The notes: generated by a model from the sequence alone, not told the origin. Numbered from the stretch's first letter, positions 33,202 through 42,934 are shown. The stretch is 64,000 bases of DNA from Treponema bryantii (GCF_900111035.1 NZ_FOFU01000003.1:124001-188000); one strand, 5' to 3'. Numbers and translations: made by a program.

Positions 33202-35262
33202 TTATATCCTCTTAATTTTGTTTATTAAATCATTGTTTGCACACAGCTCTTCAACTGTGCAAGGCAGACGGTATGTCCAGTTAAAGGCAGTAACCGTGCC
33301 CGGAATATTTATGCGTTCATCTGAGGCTTTTTCCAGCCACAGATTTTTAGACATATAAAGGAAATCCTGAAGCGGTGGAATGAACCACTGGCTTGCAGAA
33401 GTAGAAGACGCTTTGAGAATAGACTCAGCGATTTCCGGAGTGAAATCTGACTGAGCAATTGCTGTGGCTTTAGGTTCAATTTCTTCTTTTGATGCAGTGA
33501 ACAAAGGTCCGTCCTTTGCACCGGTTTCAATTCCAAAGGCATCGCCGTTCTGCAAAATAAATGCCTTTACGCTTTCTTTTTCAGTTTCCCACCATTCACG
33601 TATTGTAGATGAATCATGAACAGATGTGGTAGTAACCGAAAGTGGAGTATAAGCAGCAAAAGGAACATAAGGCTGACCCGGCTTGCTCCATTCGCGGCAC
33701 CAGCGAACTACGCGCAGTCCAAGTATTTTATGAGCTTCCATAGTTTTTGGAACACACTCAATACTTACGCCAAGGTCTTCACCACAAGGAATCATCTTTA
33801 CAGCACCTGTAATGGCAGCAAAGATTTCGTCAGCCTGCTTTTTCCAAAGCTTTTCGTTTTTTGAATTCAATTCATCAAAACACTCGAGCAGAGAAGTTTT
33901 TTCTTTATCGTTTAAAGTGCCCCATGAAGTAGACTGACCATAAGTCCACAGCGGAACATACTTGTTCTTTGAAATTTCAAGAAGAGTGCGATTGCTCCAG
34001 TAATCTTCCAGTACTTTCTTTACGCGTGGAATTGCATCAGCTGCACAGAGTTCAGAAAGATCTGCACTCTCAATCATCTTTGAGCCGGTTACAGACGGAT
34101 CAAAACGCCAGAGCTCTTCACCGTCAATCTTATTACAGAAAATTGCGAGAATCTGATGAGCCTTATCATGATTCCAGGTAATGTCTTCAATTGCATGAGT
34201 TGGAATATGTGGCTGACTCAACCAGTGGATGCGGTCATCATCAAATCCAAGTTCGTATAAATCAGTTTTTTTGATGAAAGCATAAGGCTCAGTATGACCA
34301 TTTAAGGCATTCAAATCTGCTTCTGGAATTGCCCAGATGCGGAAAAAGCCCAGAATATGATCGAGACGATATGCATCATAATATTTTGAAGCATTTTTAA
34401 GGCGGTCCTTCCACCAGCTGTAATTATCTTCTTTAAGGTTTTTCCAGTTATAGGTAGGAAATCCCCAGTTCTGTCCGTTCGGGTTATCACCATCAGCAGG
34501 TGCGCCGGCGCGGAGATCCTGATTAAATACTTCCGGATAAGCCCAGGCATCTGCAGAATCTTCATTCATCAGAATTGGCATATCACCTTTGAGTTTGAGA
34601 CCAAGACCGTGAACATATTCAACAGCGTCCTTAAACTGAGCATCGGCAATCATCTGAGTCCAGGCATAGAACAGATGTTCCTTTTTGAAGGCCTTTTTAT
34701 TCCAGAGAGCGGTGATTTCTTCCTTAGATTTTGAGCGGTCAGAATCAAGCCAGCTTTTCCATGAAGCCTGCATATAATTCCACTTTAAGTTCTTATAAAC
34801 CGCATAATCTTTTACCCATGAATTAGCTTTTATCCACTTAGAAAGGGCAGCTCCAGCTTCTCCCGTTTTTCCCTCGTCAGTATTGTCGTAAAGCTGTTTC
34901 AAAAGATCAGTTTTTGCATTCAAAATGCCGTCATAGTCGTATCGCAGACAGTATTTATGATTTTTATACAGATCATCATAAGTTGTTTTAAATTTTGCAT
35001 CTGATGAATATAGTGCATCGAATCCTTCAATAGTAGAAATACATATATAGATAGGATGAAGAGCAAAAGCAGAAAGACCTGAATATGGCGAACTTTGTGT
35101 TCCAGTGTCGTTTACCGGCAGAAGCTGGATAATAGAGATTCCAGCAGATTTACAGAAGTCAGCAAACGGCTTTAAATCTGGAAATTCTCCGATTACAGGA
35201 TTATCTTTTGTATATAATGCACCTAGCGGAACCGCAGTTCCAGTCAATTTTCCCTTAGTCAT
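33202..35262 (-). CDS. malQ: 4-alpha-glucanotransferase (amylomaltase, GH77)
   Basis: The 686-residue enzyme moves glucan chains between maltodextrins. The GH77 catalytic residues are the D in YRLDHILGFFR, the E in PCGEDLGVS and the D in VHDSSTIREWW. It opens with a VPLGALYTK-like stretch and SGISIIQLLPVNDTG, as in amylomaltases. It is the first gene of a two-gene operon with the GH13 protein and would feed glycogen or maltodextrin use, with pgi at 20310 further down the pathway. Length is slightly above the bacterial norm of about 500-690. Confidence 0.92.
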   Translation of the reverse strand: MTKGKLTGTAVPLGALYTKDNPVIGEFPDLKPFADFCKSAGISIIQLLPVNDTGTQSSPYSGLSAFALHPIYICISTIEGFDALYSSDAKFKTTYDDLYKNHKYCLRYDYDGILNAKTDLLKQLYDNTDEGKTGEAGAALSKWIKANSWVKDYAVYKNLKWNYMQASWKSWLDSDRSKSKEEITALWNKKAFKKEHLFYAWTQMIADAQFKDAVEYVHGLGLKLKGDMPILMNEDSADAWAYPEVFNQDLRAGAPADGDNPNGQNWGFPTYNWKNLKEDNYSWWKDRLKNASKYYDAYRLDHILGFFRIWAIPEADLNALNGHTEPYAFIKKTDLYELGFDDDRIHWLSQPHIPTHAIEDITWNHDKAHQILAIFCNKIDGEELWRFDPSVTGSKMIESADLSELCAADAIPRVKKVLEDYWSNRTLLEISKNKYVPLWTYGQSTSWGTLNDKEKTSLLECFDELNSKNEKLWKKQADEIFAAITGAVKMIPCGEDLGVSIECVPKTMEAHKILGLRVVRWCREWSKPGQPYVPFAAYTPLSVTTTSVHDSSTIREWWETEKESVKAFILQNGDAFGIETGAKDGPLFTASKEEIEPKATAIAQSDFTPEIAESILKASSTSASQWFIPPLQDFLYMSKNLWLEKASDERINIPGTVTAFNWTYRLPCTVEELCANNDLINKIKRI

Positions 35263-35292
35263 ACGGCAAATATTATAGCACGAATTTATAAA

Positions 35293-35325
35293 AATAATGA
35301 GAAAATAATGAGAAAATAATGAGAA
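35293..35325. repeat. 11-bp tandem repeat, three copies
   Basis: AATAATGAGAA is repeated three times head to tail between malQ and the gene at 35394. It is in the spacer and could vary by slippage; no function is seen. Confidence 0.7.
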
Positions 35326-35393
35326 ATTATAGAAAGAATTCCATTTGTATTTGAACTAGCACCAGAATCATAAAAAATGATATAATGGAAGAT

Positions 35394-35798
35394 ATGACAG
35401 ACATTAATAAATTTCTTTCTGATATGCAGAAATCTCTAAAACATGACCGCCAGAATAACGGTGGAAAATCTGATTATAACCGCGTAAAAAATGACCTGCG
35501 CCGCCTTTTTGAACGTAATGTAGCAATGGTGGGTGAACTGGCAGATTCTGTTTATGAATATTGGGAAAATGAGTATATTTACCGCTCAGCAGATATAAAA
35601 GCAGAACCATCAGAAGAAAATCAGAACCGATTGGTAGCATATCTTGCATTTCTTGAGAACAGTGATGAATTTCAGGAGCTTATTTCTGATGCAGACTGGA
35701 ATGAATTCGGCCGCCTTGTAAATTTTGAAGCAGAAGATCTTGATGTTGATGTACTTCAGGATTTGATGAAGATTCTTGTAAGCAAGGGCGCATATTAA
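35394..35798 (+). CDS. Hypothetical acidic protein, 134 residues
   Basis: I do not recognise a family. The product is helical and acidic, without signal peptide, and reads MTDINKFLSDMQKSLKHDRQ at the start. An extended -10 (TGATATAAT, ending 35386) lies 7 bases before ATG 35394, so I prefer this start over the ATG at 35385, which lies in the -10 box. The mRNA is probably leaderless. Its TAA shares a base with the ATG of the next radical SAM gene (TAATG), so the two are coupled and this protein may assist that enzyme. That link is inference. Confidence 0.7.
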   Translation: MTDINKFLSDMQKSLKHDRQNNGGKSDYNRVKNDLRRLFERNVAMVGELADSVYEYWENEYIYRSADIKAEPSEENQNRLVAYLAFLENSDEFQELISDADWNEFGRLVNFEAEDLDVDVLQDLMKILVSKGAY

Positions 35799-36844
35799 TG
35801 GAAAAATCACAGATAGAAGCGCTCTATAAAAACTGTCGTCAGTGTCCGAGAGCCTGTGGGGCAGATCGTTTCGAGGTCTCTGAGCAGACTCGAAGTGCCG
35901 GTTTCTGTCGTGAACCAGCCGACCTCCGTATAGCTTTTGCCGGCCTTCATTTTGGAGAAGAGCCTCTGGTAACTGTTTTTGGTGGAAGCGGAACAATCTT
36001 TTTTACCGGTTGTACATTGCGCTGTGCTTTTTGTCAGAACTATCAGATCAGTCAGGATGGACTTGGCCGTGTAGTTGATGAAGAAGAATTTGCCGACATC
36101 TGCCTGCGCCTTCAGTCCGCAGGGGCAGAAAACATAAATCTTGTTACAGGCAGCCACCACATCCCAAAAATCGCAGCCTGTTTACGTAAAGCCCGCGACC
36201 GTGGAGTTACAATACCATTCTGCTGGAACTCTTCCGCTTATGAAACCGTGGAAATGCTCGAGCTTTTAAAGGGCCTTGTAACAATATGGCTGCCCGACCT
36301 TAAAACACTGGATGGAACTCTTTCAAAGTCACTGTTTGCAGCCCCGAATTATCCAGAGGCATCAACTGCCGCAATCCGCTGGATGATTGACAATAATCCG
36401 CTTGAAATTGCCGAAATCCCAGAACCTCCCGATGCGAAGCCCGCTGAATGGGCAGAACCCGGCCAGCCACGCGACAAACTGCTTTCCGGCGTAATTATCC
36501 GACACCTTTTTATGCCCGGCCATTTCGCCGAAACCGCCGACGTCCTCGCGTGGCTTAAAGAAAACGCCGACGGGCGCGCCATTATTTCTCTGATGAACCA
36601 GTATACCCCGGTAAAATTCAACGAATCCGAGCCCCAGCTTGCAGCCCGCAGGCGCGCCCTCTCCAATCTCGAAAACCGCCTTGTAACTGCCGAAGAAGAC
36701 GCAGATATTCAGGACCTCATCGAAGCCTATGATTTTGAGTATCTGTTTTATCAGGAATTAAGTGATGATACCAGCTGGCTGCCAGATTTTACAAAAACAC
36801 AGCCGTTCAGCAATAAACTTGCAACCCCGCTGTGGCATTGCTGA
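35798..36844 (+). CDS. PflX-like radical SAM protein (pyruvate formate-lyase activase homologue)
   Basis: The 348-residue protein has C72-x3-C76-x2-C79 in GCTLRCAFCQNYQIS, the radical SAM cluster, and an N-terminal cysteine set (CRQCPRACG, GFC) typical of the COG1313/PflX group. The residues NLVTGSHH and FCWNSSAYE also fit. These proteins resemble glycyl-radical activases, but their targets are largely unknown. An insert of about 30 residues rich in P and E (IPEPPDAKPAEWAEPGQP) near residue 210 is unusual, and its DNA is clearly more GC-rich than its surroundings. It is coupled to the small gene upstream and followed by tatD. Confidence 0.85.
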   Translation: MEKSQIEALYKNCRQCPRACGADRFEVSEQTRSAGFCREPADLRIAFAGLHFGEEPLVTVFGGSGTIFFTGCTLRCAFCQNYQISQDGLGRVVDEEEFADICLRLQSAGAENINLVTGSHHIPKIAACLRKARDRGVTIPFCWNSSAYETVEMLELLKGLVTIWLPDLKTLDGTLSKSLFAAPNYPEASTAAIRWMIDNNPLEIAEIPEPPDAKPAEWAEPGQPRDKLLSGVIIRHLFMPGHFAETADVLAWLKENADGRAIISLMNQYTPVKFNESEPQLAARRRALSNLENRLVTAEEDADIQDLIEAYDFEYLFYQELSDDTSWLPDFTKTQPFSNKLATPLWHC

Positions 36845-36867
36845 TGCAAAAGTGATAAACTCACACT

Positions 36868-37758
36868 ATGTTTTCAGATACACATTTCCATTTTAAAATG
36901 ATGACGACAGAACGCGGAGTAAACGGTGTAGAAGTTTTGTCTACCATGGCTGCGCGTAACTGTTTTTTTGGTCTTGATATAGGAACTCATTGCGATGATC
37001 TGGCAGAACGCCAGTCTTGTGTTGAACAGGCTATTGCCGGAATTACAGACGGAAAACTTGCTGCAAAAGCCCGCGAGTTTATGTATTTTACTGCCGGTTT
37101 CTGGCCTGATGTCGGAGCAATTCACGACAGAGAAAATCAGATGAAGATTCTGCGTCAATCTATAGAAGCTGCTTCTGCAGGCGGAGATCAGGATACTCTT
37201 AATCGTAAAATTGTTGCGGTGGGTGAGTGTGGGCTGGACCATCACTGGAATCCGAGTGGAGAGGATGGCCGGTGTGAATCTGATTTTGATGAAGCAACTT
37301 ACCGTGGTGAACGTGAAATGTTTGAGTCTCATCTGGAGCTTGCCCGTGAATTAAAGCTTCCTGTAATTGTTCACAGCCGCGATTCTTTTGAAGACTCTCT
37401 CGACTGTATAAAAAACGTTGGCTACGATAACGGAATTATTCACTGCTACAGCTATGGAATTGATGAAGCCCGTGCTTTCCTTGATCGCGGCTGGTATATA
37501 GCCTTTGGCGGTGCTGTTACCTACAATAAAAAAGCAAAGCTTGAAGCAATTAAGGATCTTTTGAGATTTGTTCCTGCTGACCGTTTCTTATGTGAAACCG
37601 ATGCTCCTTATCTTGCTCCCGTTCCTCTTCGAGGAACAACTAATACTCCTGTAAACGTAGAACTTGTTTACAAGTTTATTGCAGAGGTTCGAGGAACTTC
37701 GCTGGAAGAACTCAGCAATCTTGTTGATGAGAATATAAAACAATTGTTTTCTTTGTAA
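36868..37758 (+). CDS. tatD: TatD family metal-dependent hydrolase
   Basis: The 296-residue TIM-barrel hydrolase starts with SDTHFHF (HxH metal ligands), then GECGLDHHW, VIVHSRDSFED, IIHCYSYG and ETDAPYLAP, all TatD family metal or catalytic motifs. Relatives are 3'-5' DNases or deoxyribonucleases of unsure in vivo role. It is longer than the usual 260 residues because of an insert near residue 95-130. It follows the PflX-like gene by 23 bases. A -10-like TAAACT lies about 8 bases before the ATG, so it could also have its own start. Confidence 0.88.
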   Translation: MFSDTHFHFKMMTTERGVNGVEVLSTMAARNCFFGLDIGTHCDDLAERQSCVEQAIAGITDGKLAAKAREFMYFTAGFWPDVGAIHDRENQMKILRQSIEAASAGGDQDTLNRKIVAVGECGLDHHWNPSGEDGRCESDFDEATYRGEREMFESHLELARELKLPVIVHSRDSFEDSLDCIKNVGYDNGIIHCYSYGIDEARAFLDRGWYIAFGGAVTYNKKAKLEAIKDLLRFVPADRFLCETDAPYLAPVPLRGTTNTPVNVELVYKFIAEVRGTSLEELSNLVDENIKQLFSL

Positions 37759-37885
37759 GATGTGAATAATCAGATAAATTTAAGCTTTTAAATCAATGTA
37801 TAATGAGAATTTATTTGTGAAAACTGCAATTCTGCAATATGATATTATAAAAATTAATAAATAAATTTAAAAAGGAGTTTAAAAA

Positions 37886-38503
37886 ATGAAAAAACTATTT
37901 TGTTTCATTTCTGTATTATTAGTATCTGTTTCTCTATTTGCAAAAAGCTGGAAAGCATCAGATATGTTTTATAAAAAGAAACTGGAGAAAATAATCGAAT
38001 CTTATAACCTGACAAAAGTTTATACTGATGATGTAGTTGATCTTTACAAGAATGAAGAAACTGCAGATTGGTTGTATGTTTTCAGATATGGTAATGAAGA
38101 TAAAAATGATAATAATATTCTTCATGCTCATTTTGCATACCTGGATGGAATTTTTGATTCTTGTACTAAATATGGAAACTTTATAAAAGATGAAGGAACT
38201 TTCAAATATCTGTTCGCTTGTATAACTGAAGAAAATACTATGATTCCTGAAACAGATTATCAGGTTAATTCATCATGGTGTTGGTCTAATCCTAGAGCAG
38301 TCTACGCTTTTATGTTCAAAAATCGAAATTCTATTTTTCCATATCTGGAATCAATAAAAGAAGATTATGATCTTTTTATACCACAGGAAGTTTCAGAAAG
38401 ATATATGTATTTTAAAGGATGGCTTACTGCTAACAGTCAGAGTAAAGATTTGGAAATCTCTATTCCAAAAGAATATAAAAAATATTTAAAAGAACATAAA
38501 TAG
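37886..38503 (+). CDS. Hypothetical exported protein, 205 residues
   Basis: The product has a signal peptide (MKKLFCFISVLLVSVSLFAK, cleavage after LFA) and no lipobox, so it is probably periplasmic. The mature part is mixed, with a SWCWSNPRAVYAF segment in the second half. I do not recognise a family. AAGGAG lies before the start. The gene is AT-rich. Its 3' end overlaps the convergent pseudouridine synthase by 18 bases. Confidence 0.7.
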   Translation: MKKLFCFISVLLVSVSLFAKSWKASDMFYKKKLEKIIESYNLTKVYTDDVVDLYKNEETADWLYVFRYGNEDKNDNNILHAHFAYLDGIFDSCTKYGNFIKDEGTFKYLFACITEENTMIPETDYQVNSSWCWSNPRAVYAFMFKNRNSIFPYLESIKEDYDLFIPQEVSERYMYFKGWLTANSQSKDLEISIPKEYKKYLKEHK

Positions 38504-39082
38504 ATTTATTTCAGCTTCCGTAAGTTCCCGCCACTGTCCGTAGCTGAGCTCTTCGGGCAGTTGTAGGCTTCCTATAGAGATACGTTCGAGGTCTTTTACT
38601 TCATTGCCGAGGGCGCGGAAAATGCGGCGGACTTCATGGAACTTTCCCTCGTGGACGGTGATTTCGCAGAGGTCTGGTTTTATAAAATGGAGAATGGCAG
38701 GTTCGGCCTGTTGTTCTCCATATTTTTTTTCTGGTGGAAGTGTGAGTCCTTGAGAGGCGCGGGTGATATACGAGTCTTGTTGCTCCGGGGGTACGGGGAT
38801 GGTGAGAGTGGCCCGGTAGGTTTTTGTGATTTCTGACATTGCAGCAATCCTGTGTGAAAAAAATCCGTCTGTGGTAAACAGCAAAAGCCCGCTTGTATCG
38901 CAGTCCAGTCGTCCGATTGTGTGAAGCCTGCTTCCGCGTTTTGCTCCCTGTACAAGTTTTTGCAATTCTGGAGTCAGTAAATCGTAAACGGTTTTATGAG
39001 AATCAGAAACTGCCGAGCATACATACCCGCAAGGCTTATTCATTATGAGGTAGATTTTTTCTGAGCTGGAAGAAGTCTTCAT
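38486..39082 (-). CDS. Pseudouridine synthase, RsuA/RluB family, without S4 domain
   Basis: The 198-residue enzyme isomerises a uridine in rRNA or a related RNA. The catalytic Asp is in GRLDCDTSGLLLFTTDG, and ITKTYRATL, plus HEGKFHEVRRIFRALGNEV, are family blocks. I start at ATG 39082, right after the methyltransferase stop at 39084; a longer frame to 39166 overlaps that gene and adds no homology. The usual N-terminal S4 RNA-binding domain is absent, as in RluE-like proteins. It is likely co-transcribed with the DNA methyltransferase. Confidence 0.85.
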   Translation of the reverse strand: MKTSSSSEKIYLIMNKPCGYVCSAVSDSHKTVYDLLTPELQKLVQGAKRGSRLHTIGRLDCDTSGLLLFTTDGFFSHRIAAMSEITKTYRATLTIPVPPEQQDSYITRASQGLTLPPEKKYGEQQAEPAILHFIKPDLCEITVHEGKFHEVRRIFRALGNEVKDLERISIGSLQLPEELSYGQWRELTEAEINLFMFF

Positions 39083-39083
39083 C

Positions 39084-40049
39084 TTATTTCTTATAAAGTG
39101 CTGCGGAATTTCTTTCCCAGAAAACGCCATCGCTGTAGCCTTGAATCTCTTTGTCTGTTTCTGCAAGTTCGAGGCGCTTTTCTGCTAGCATACAGTATTC
39201 TTCGTTCAGTTCAACTCCGCACCAGTGACGGCCGAGTTTTTTTGCAACAACGCTTGCAGTTCCACTTCCAAGGAAAGGATCAAAAACAACATCTCCCGGA
39301 CGCGAGCTTGCCAGAATCAGTTTTGCATAAAGTTTTTCTGGTTTTTGAGTCGGGTGATCTGTGTTTTCCGGCATGGACCAGAAAGGCACGCTTATATCAT
39401 CCCAGAAGTTTGAAGGGCAGGTGAGGCGGAAGTTCCCGTCTTCGCTTTCTTCCCAGTCTTTTGGTTTTCCGTTTTCGCGGTAAGGGGCAATTACCCGGCG
39501 CTTCTGCTTTACGGCTTCAATATCAAAATAATAATTATCTGGATCTTTTACGCCAAACCAGATATCTTCCATTCCGTTTTTCCAGTTTGCTTTTGCTCCA
39601 CGTCCTTTTTCTCTCTGCCAGGTGATGCGGTTCAAAATTGAAAGTTCGCTTTCCATTGCCCGCTGAAGAGCTGCCGTACATTTCCAGTCACCGCACATAT
39701 AAAGGGAACCTGAAGGCTTTAGTTTTTTGCAAACCTGTGGAAACCATGACATAAGGTATTCTTCATACGAAGCTTCGTCGCGGGCTGTAAAAATTTTACC
39801 GTTGAAATTTTTTGTGAGGTTATAAGGAGGATCAATAATGATTAAATCTGCAAATTCATCCGGGAGAAGCGGCAAGGCAGTGAGAAGGTCTGCGTTTATT
39901 GTGTGATCCAGAAAATCTTGCTGGTTGAGAAGGCCGGAGGCCGTATCGAAATCACCGCGGACTTCAATCAGTCTTTTTTTCAGAGTCTCTTTTTCTGCTT
40001 CACTTAATGTAATTGTGCGGTTACGTCCTGCCCGTTTTTTTTCTTCCAT
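39084..40049 (-). CDS. Site-specific DNA methyltransferase (adenine-N6/cytosine-N4, beta class)
   Basis: The 321-residue enzyme has motif IV DPPY at 73-76 before motif I FDPFLGSGT at 256-264, the order of beta-class amino-methyltransferases, with TDHPTQKP between. It methylates DNA at a specific site unknown here. No restriction endonuclease is seen in the neighbouring genes, so it is probably an orphan (regulatory or protective) methylase. A basic N-terminus of about 35 residues precedes the core. It starts 15 bases after the phosphatase-like gene and is followed by the pseudouridine synthase. Confidence 0.87.
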   Translation of the reverse strand: MEEKKRAGRNRTITLSEAEKETLKKRLIEVRGDFDTASGLLNQQDFLDHTINADLLTALPLLPDEFADLIIIDPPYNLTKNFNGKIFTARDEASYEEYLMSWFPQVCKKLKPSGSLYMCGDWKCTAALQRAMESELSILNRITWQREKGRGAKANWKNGMEDIWFGVKDPDNYYFDIEAVKQKRRVIAPYRENGKPKDWEESEDGNFRLTCPSNFWDDISVPFWSMPENTDHPTQKPEKLYAKLILASSRPGDVVFDPFLGSGTASVVAKKLGRHWCGVELNEEYCMLAEKRLELAETDKEIQGYSDGVFWERNSAALYKK

Positions 40050-40064
40050 AATTAACTGAAGATT

Positions 40065-41141
40065 TTATTTCAGAATAAAGTTCATGTAAACAGGGTTATG
40101 ATCAGAGTTTTCAAAATCTTCATCAATTACATTTACAGAAAGTTCTTCAATATTAGGCGAAATAAGAAAACCGTCAATTACATAGTACTGCCAGTTATGA
40201 GCCTTTGCCTTCTCATCATTGTAAGGAGCTTCCAGAGAACGGCAGGTTGGTTTTGAATCATCATAAACAAACTTCCAGCCGCCATCTGTAATACTTGCAT
40301 CCAGCTGACCTGGAATCCATCCGTCTGGACTGATAACCGGGAATGCTGTAGAATCTGGGAACTTCTGATTAAAATCTCCACCGGCAATTACATAATTTCC
40401 CTTTGCATATTCTGAATCAATAAAATCTTTAAGAGCTTTTGTCTGTGCGATTTTTCCTTCGCCACTGTCATAAGCTTCAAGATGGAAATTTGCAAGTACC
40501 AGCTCCTGTCCTGTAGCACCACCGTTTTCATAAACAGGAATTCGTGTTACAAGAATACAGCGTTTAAGGTTTGCTACCCTTGTCGGCCATGTAAAAGGAA
40601 CTGGAAGTGCAAGGCGATGTGCAGAGATTGTTTCAAAGTCAGTATATATAGCAACACCACTTTGTATGCGGCCCATTGGAGGAAATGGAATTGGAACAAA
40701 AGCACAGTTGTAGTTGTATGCAAAAGCCTTTCCTTTTCCGGTAAAGTTTTTCATTGCTTCAACCTGATTGATTTTATAGGTTCGGGCAGATTTTGTATCA
40801 ATTTCCTGAATGAAAAGAATATCTGATTCATGAGTTCCGATAATACTTTTAATACCGGAAAAGTAATTCTCAACAGTCTTTTTTGAATCCGGTTTGCTCA
40901 TTTTGCCGCCATCCATAAAGAAGTCTTCATTCTTTCCAAGACCTGCAAATCCTATGTTCCATGTCATAATGGAAACAGGTTCACCTTTGCTCAGCATTGC
41001 TTTTTCGCTTGTGAATGGTACCTCTTCTACAGGTTTTGGTCTGTATTCAATAATAGTGAGAAAGAGAAATAAAAGTACAACGCATAAAACCGGAGCGCAA
41101 ATTACAGCTGCGGGAATAATAATAAACATTCGTCTTTTCAT
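40065..41141 (-). CDS. Membrane-anchored endonuclease/exonuclease/phosphatase family hydrolase
   Basis: The 358-residue product has an N-terminal membrane helix (about residues 5-28) and an EEP domain outside it: MTWNIGF, FIQEID (metal-binding Glu), ANFHLEAY, GGDFNQ and SDHNPVY. EEP members cleave phosphodiesters of DNA, inositol phosphates or sphingomyelin; the substrate is not clear. ATG 41141 is chosen because an extended -10 (TGATATAAT on the minus strand, ending 41152) lies 10 bases upstream; longer frames to 41258 run through that promoter. It is divergent from the symporter gene. Confidence 0.82.
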   Translation of the reverse strand: MKRRMFIIIPAAVICAPVLCVVLLFLFLTIIEYRPKPVEEVPFTSEKAMLSKGEPVSIMTWNIGFAGLGKNEDFFMDGGKMSKPDSKKTVENYFSGIKSIIGTHESDILFIQEIDTKSARTYKINQVEAMKNFTGKGKAFAYNYNCAFVPIPFPPMGRIQSGVAIYTDFETISAHRLALPVPFTWPTRVANLKRCILVTRIPVYENGGATGQELVLANFHLEAYDSGEGKIAQTKALKDFIDSEYAKGNYVIAGGDFNQKFPDSTAFPVISPDGWIPGQLDASITDGGWKFVYDDSKPTCRSLEAPYNDEKAKAHNWQYYVIDGFLISPNIEELSVNVIDEDFENSDHNPVYMNFILK

Positions 41142-41211
41142 GGTAAAAACTATTATATCACGGGTGCGGGGATATACAATAGAAAATAATTTTGTTATTA
41201 TGTATAGTATC

Positions 41212-42771
41212 ATGATTATAAAACTAGGTTTACTTATTCTTTTCTTCGCCGTTTTCATCTTTGTAGGTATTAAATGCCGCGCAGTTTCAAACGATGTAAA
41301 CGGTTACGTATTGGGAGGCAGGACTGTAGGTCCATGGCTCACTGCTTTTGCTTACGGTACATCTTATTTCTCTGCCGTAATTTTCGTTGGTTATGCCGGA
41401 CAGTTCGGATGGAACTTTGGTGTTGCATCAACCTGGATTGGACTTGGAAATGCGTTCATCGGATCGCTTATGCCTTGGGCAATTCTCGGCCGCCGTACTC
41501 GTGTTATGACTCAGCACCTGAACTCAAAGACAATGCCAGATTTCTTTGGTCAGCGTTATGAATCAAAGACTCTTAAGGTTGTTGCTTCTGCAATTACCTT
41601 CCTTTTCCTGATTCCTTACACTGCATCTTTGTTCAACGGTCTTTCACGTCTTTTCCGAATGGCTTTCAATGTTGACTATTCAGTTTGTGTAATTGTAATG
41701 GCAATTCTCACAGCAATTTACGTAATTGTTGGTGGTTATATGGCAACTGCTGTAAACGACTTTATCCAGGGTATCATCATGCTCATTGGTATTGTTGCAG
41801 TAATTCTCGCAGTTCTTTCTAAGAACGGGGGATTCATGCAGTCACTTGCTTTGATGTCTGAGATTGAATCTCCTGTTTTGAAGGGAGCTTATACTTCATT
41901 CTTTGGTCCGCAGCCGTTCTATCTGCTGATTGTAGTTCTCCTTACTTCTCTTGGTACATGGGGACTTCCTCAGATGGTTGGTAAGTTCTACGCTATTAAA
42001 AATGAACGTTCTATCAAAATTGGAACTGTAATTTCTACTTTCTTTGCAATCGTAGTTGCTGGTGGATGTTACTTCCTTGGAGGATTTGGACGTCTGTTCA
42101 ATACACCTGAACAGGTTGCTGCTAATGGATTTGATAGTGTTGTTCCTACAATGCTTTCTGGTCTTGGTGATGTACTTATTGCTGTAGTTTTGATTCTTGT
42201 ACTTTCTGCTTCTATGTCTACACTTTCTTCTCTTGTACTTACATCAAGTTCAACTCTTACACTCGACTTCATCAACTCTTTCAAAAAAGAAAAATCAAGC
42301 GATAAACATAACCTTTTGATTTTGCGTGCTTTCGTTGCTGTATTCATTATCATTTCTGCTGTAATCGCAATTGTTCAGGCTAAGTCAAAAGTTACTTTCA
42401 TTGCTCAGCTGATGGGTGTTTCATGGGGTGCTCTTTCTGGTGCCTTCCTTGCTCCGTTCTTCTTCGGTCTCTACTGGAAAAAGACAAGCAAGGCTGCAGT
42501 TGCAACTTCGTTCACACTCGGTTGTGTTTTGATGTTGATTCAGCTTTCAATTTCTATGGGATTCGTTCACGTAAGCGGCCCTGTTCTCGGATTGATTTTC
42601 AAGAACTCACTTTACTCTGGTGTATTCAGTATGCTTTCATCTTTGATCATCGTGCCAATCGTAAGTCTCTGCACAGCAAAGACCCGTCCGGCTGGTGTAG
42701 AAAAGATGTTCGACTGTTACAATACAACAGTTACAGTTCATACAACTAACGCTCTTTCAGAGGAAGACTAG
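41212..42771 (+). CDS. Sodium:solute symporter (SSS family)
   Basis: The 519-residue protein has about 13 membrane segments, the SSS pattern GGRTVGPWLTAFAYGTSYFS near the start and an ASMSTLSSLVLTSSSTL stretch around the sodium site. Members carry proline, pantothenate, sugars or acetate; the substrate is not clear. I start at ATG 41212, 10 bases after an extended -10 (TGTTATTAT, ending 41201) with no Shine-Dalgarno. It is divergent from the EEP hydrolase. A structured RNA and terminator follow. Confidence 0.9.
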   Translation: MIIKLGLLILFFAVFIFVGIKCRAVSNDVNGYVLGGRTVGPWLTAFAYGTSYFSAVIFVGYAGQFGWNFGVASTWIGLGNAFIGSLMPWAILGRRTRVMTQHLNSKTMPDFFGQRYESKTLKVVASAITFLFLIPYTASLFNGLSRLFRMAFNVDYSVCVIVMAILTAIYVIVGGYMATAVNDFIQGIIMLIGIVAVILAVLSKNGGFMQSLALMSEIESPVLKGAYTSFFGPQPFYLLIVVLLTSLGTWGLPQMVGKFYAIKNERSIKIGTVISTFFAIVVAGGCYFLGGFGRLFNTPEQVAANGFDSVVPTMLSGLGDVLIAVVLILVLSASMSTLSSLVLTSSSTLTLDFINSFKKEKSSDKHNLLILRAFVAVFIIISAVIAIVQAKSKVTFIAQLMGVSWGALSGAFLAPFFFGLYWKKTSKAAVATSFTLGCVLMLIQLSISMGFVHVSGPVLGLIFKNSLYSGVFSMLSSLIIVPIVSLCTAKTRPAGVEKMFDCYNTTVTVHTTNALSEED

Positions 42772-42782
42772 GCTATAATAGC

Positions 42783-42903
42783 AGAACCGTTAAAAACCGA
42801 GCTGCGAATATAGTAGAGCTAAAAATTGCTTTCGCAATTTTCTTAACGCTCTGCTATAGAACAACGCCCGCGAGCGGGCTTACACAGGGTCGGTTTAGGT
42901 TCT
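42783..42903 (+). ncRNA. Candidate structured RNA after the symporter gene
   Basis: No ORF fits here. An outer stem pairs AGAACC and AAACCGA (42783-42800) with TCGGTTT and GGTTCT (42890-42903). Within it are a long hairpin, 42809-42819 with 42848-42858 (one G-T pair) plus an inner AAAATTGC/GCAATTTT stem, and GCCCG-CGAG-CGGGC (42866-42879). The 42843-42856 strand could pair instead with 42778-42792. A terminator follows at 42935. It may be an independent small RNA, the symporter 3' UTR or a repeat. Confidence 0.4.
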
Positions 42904-42934
42904 ACACAAAAATGCCTCAGAGGCGAGACTTGCG

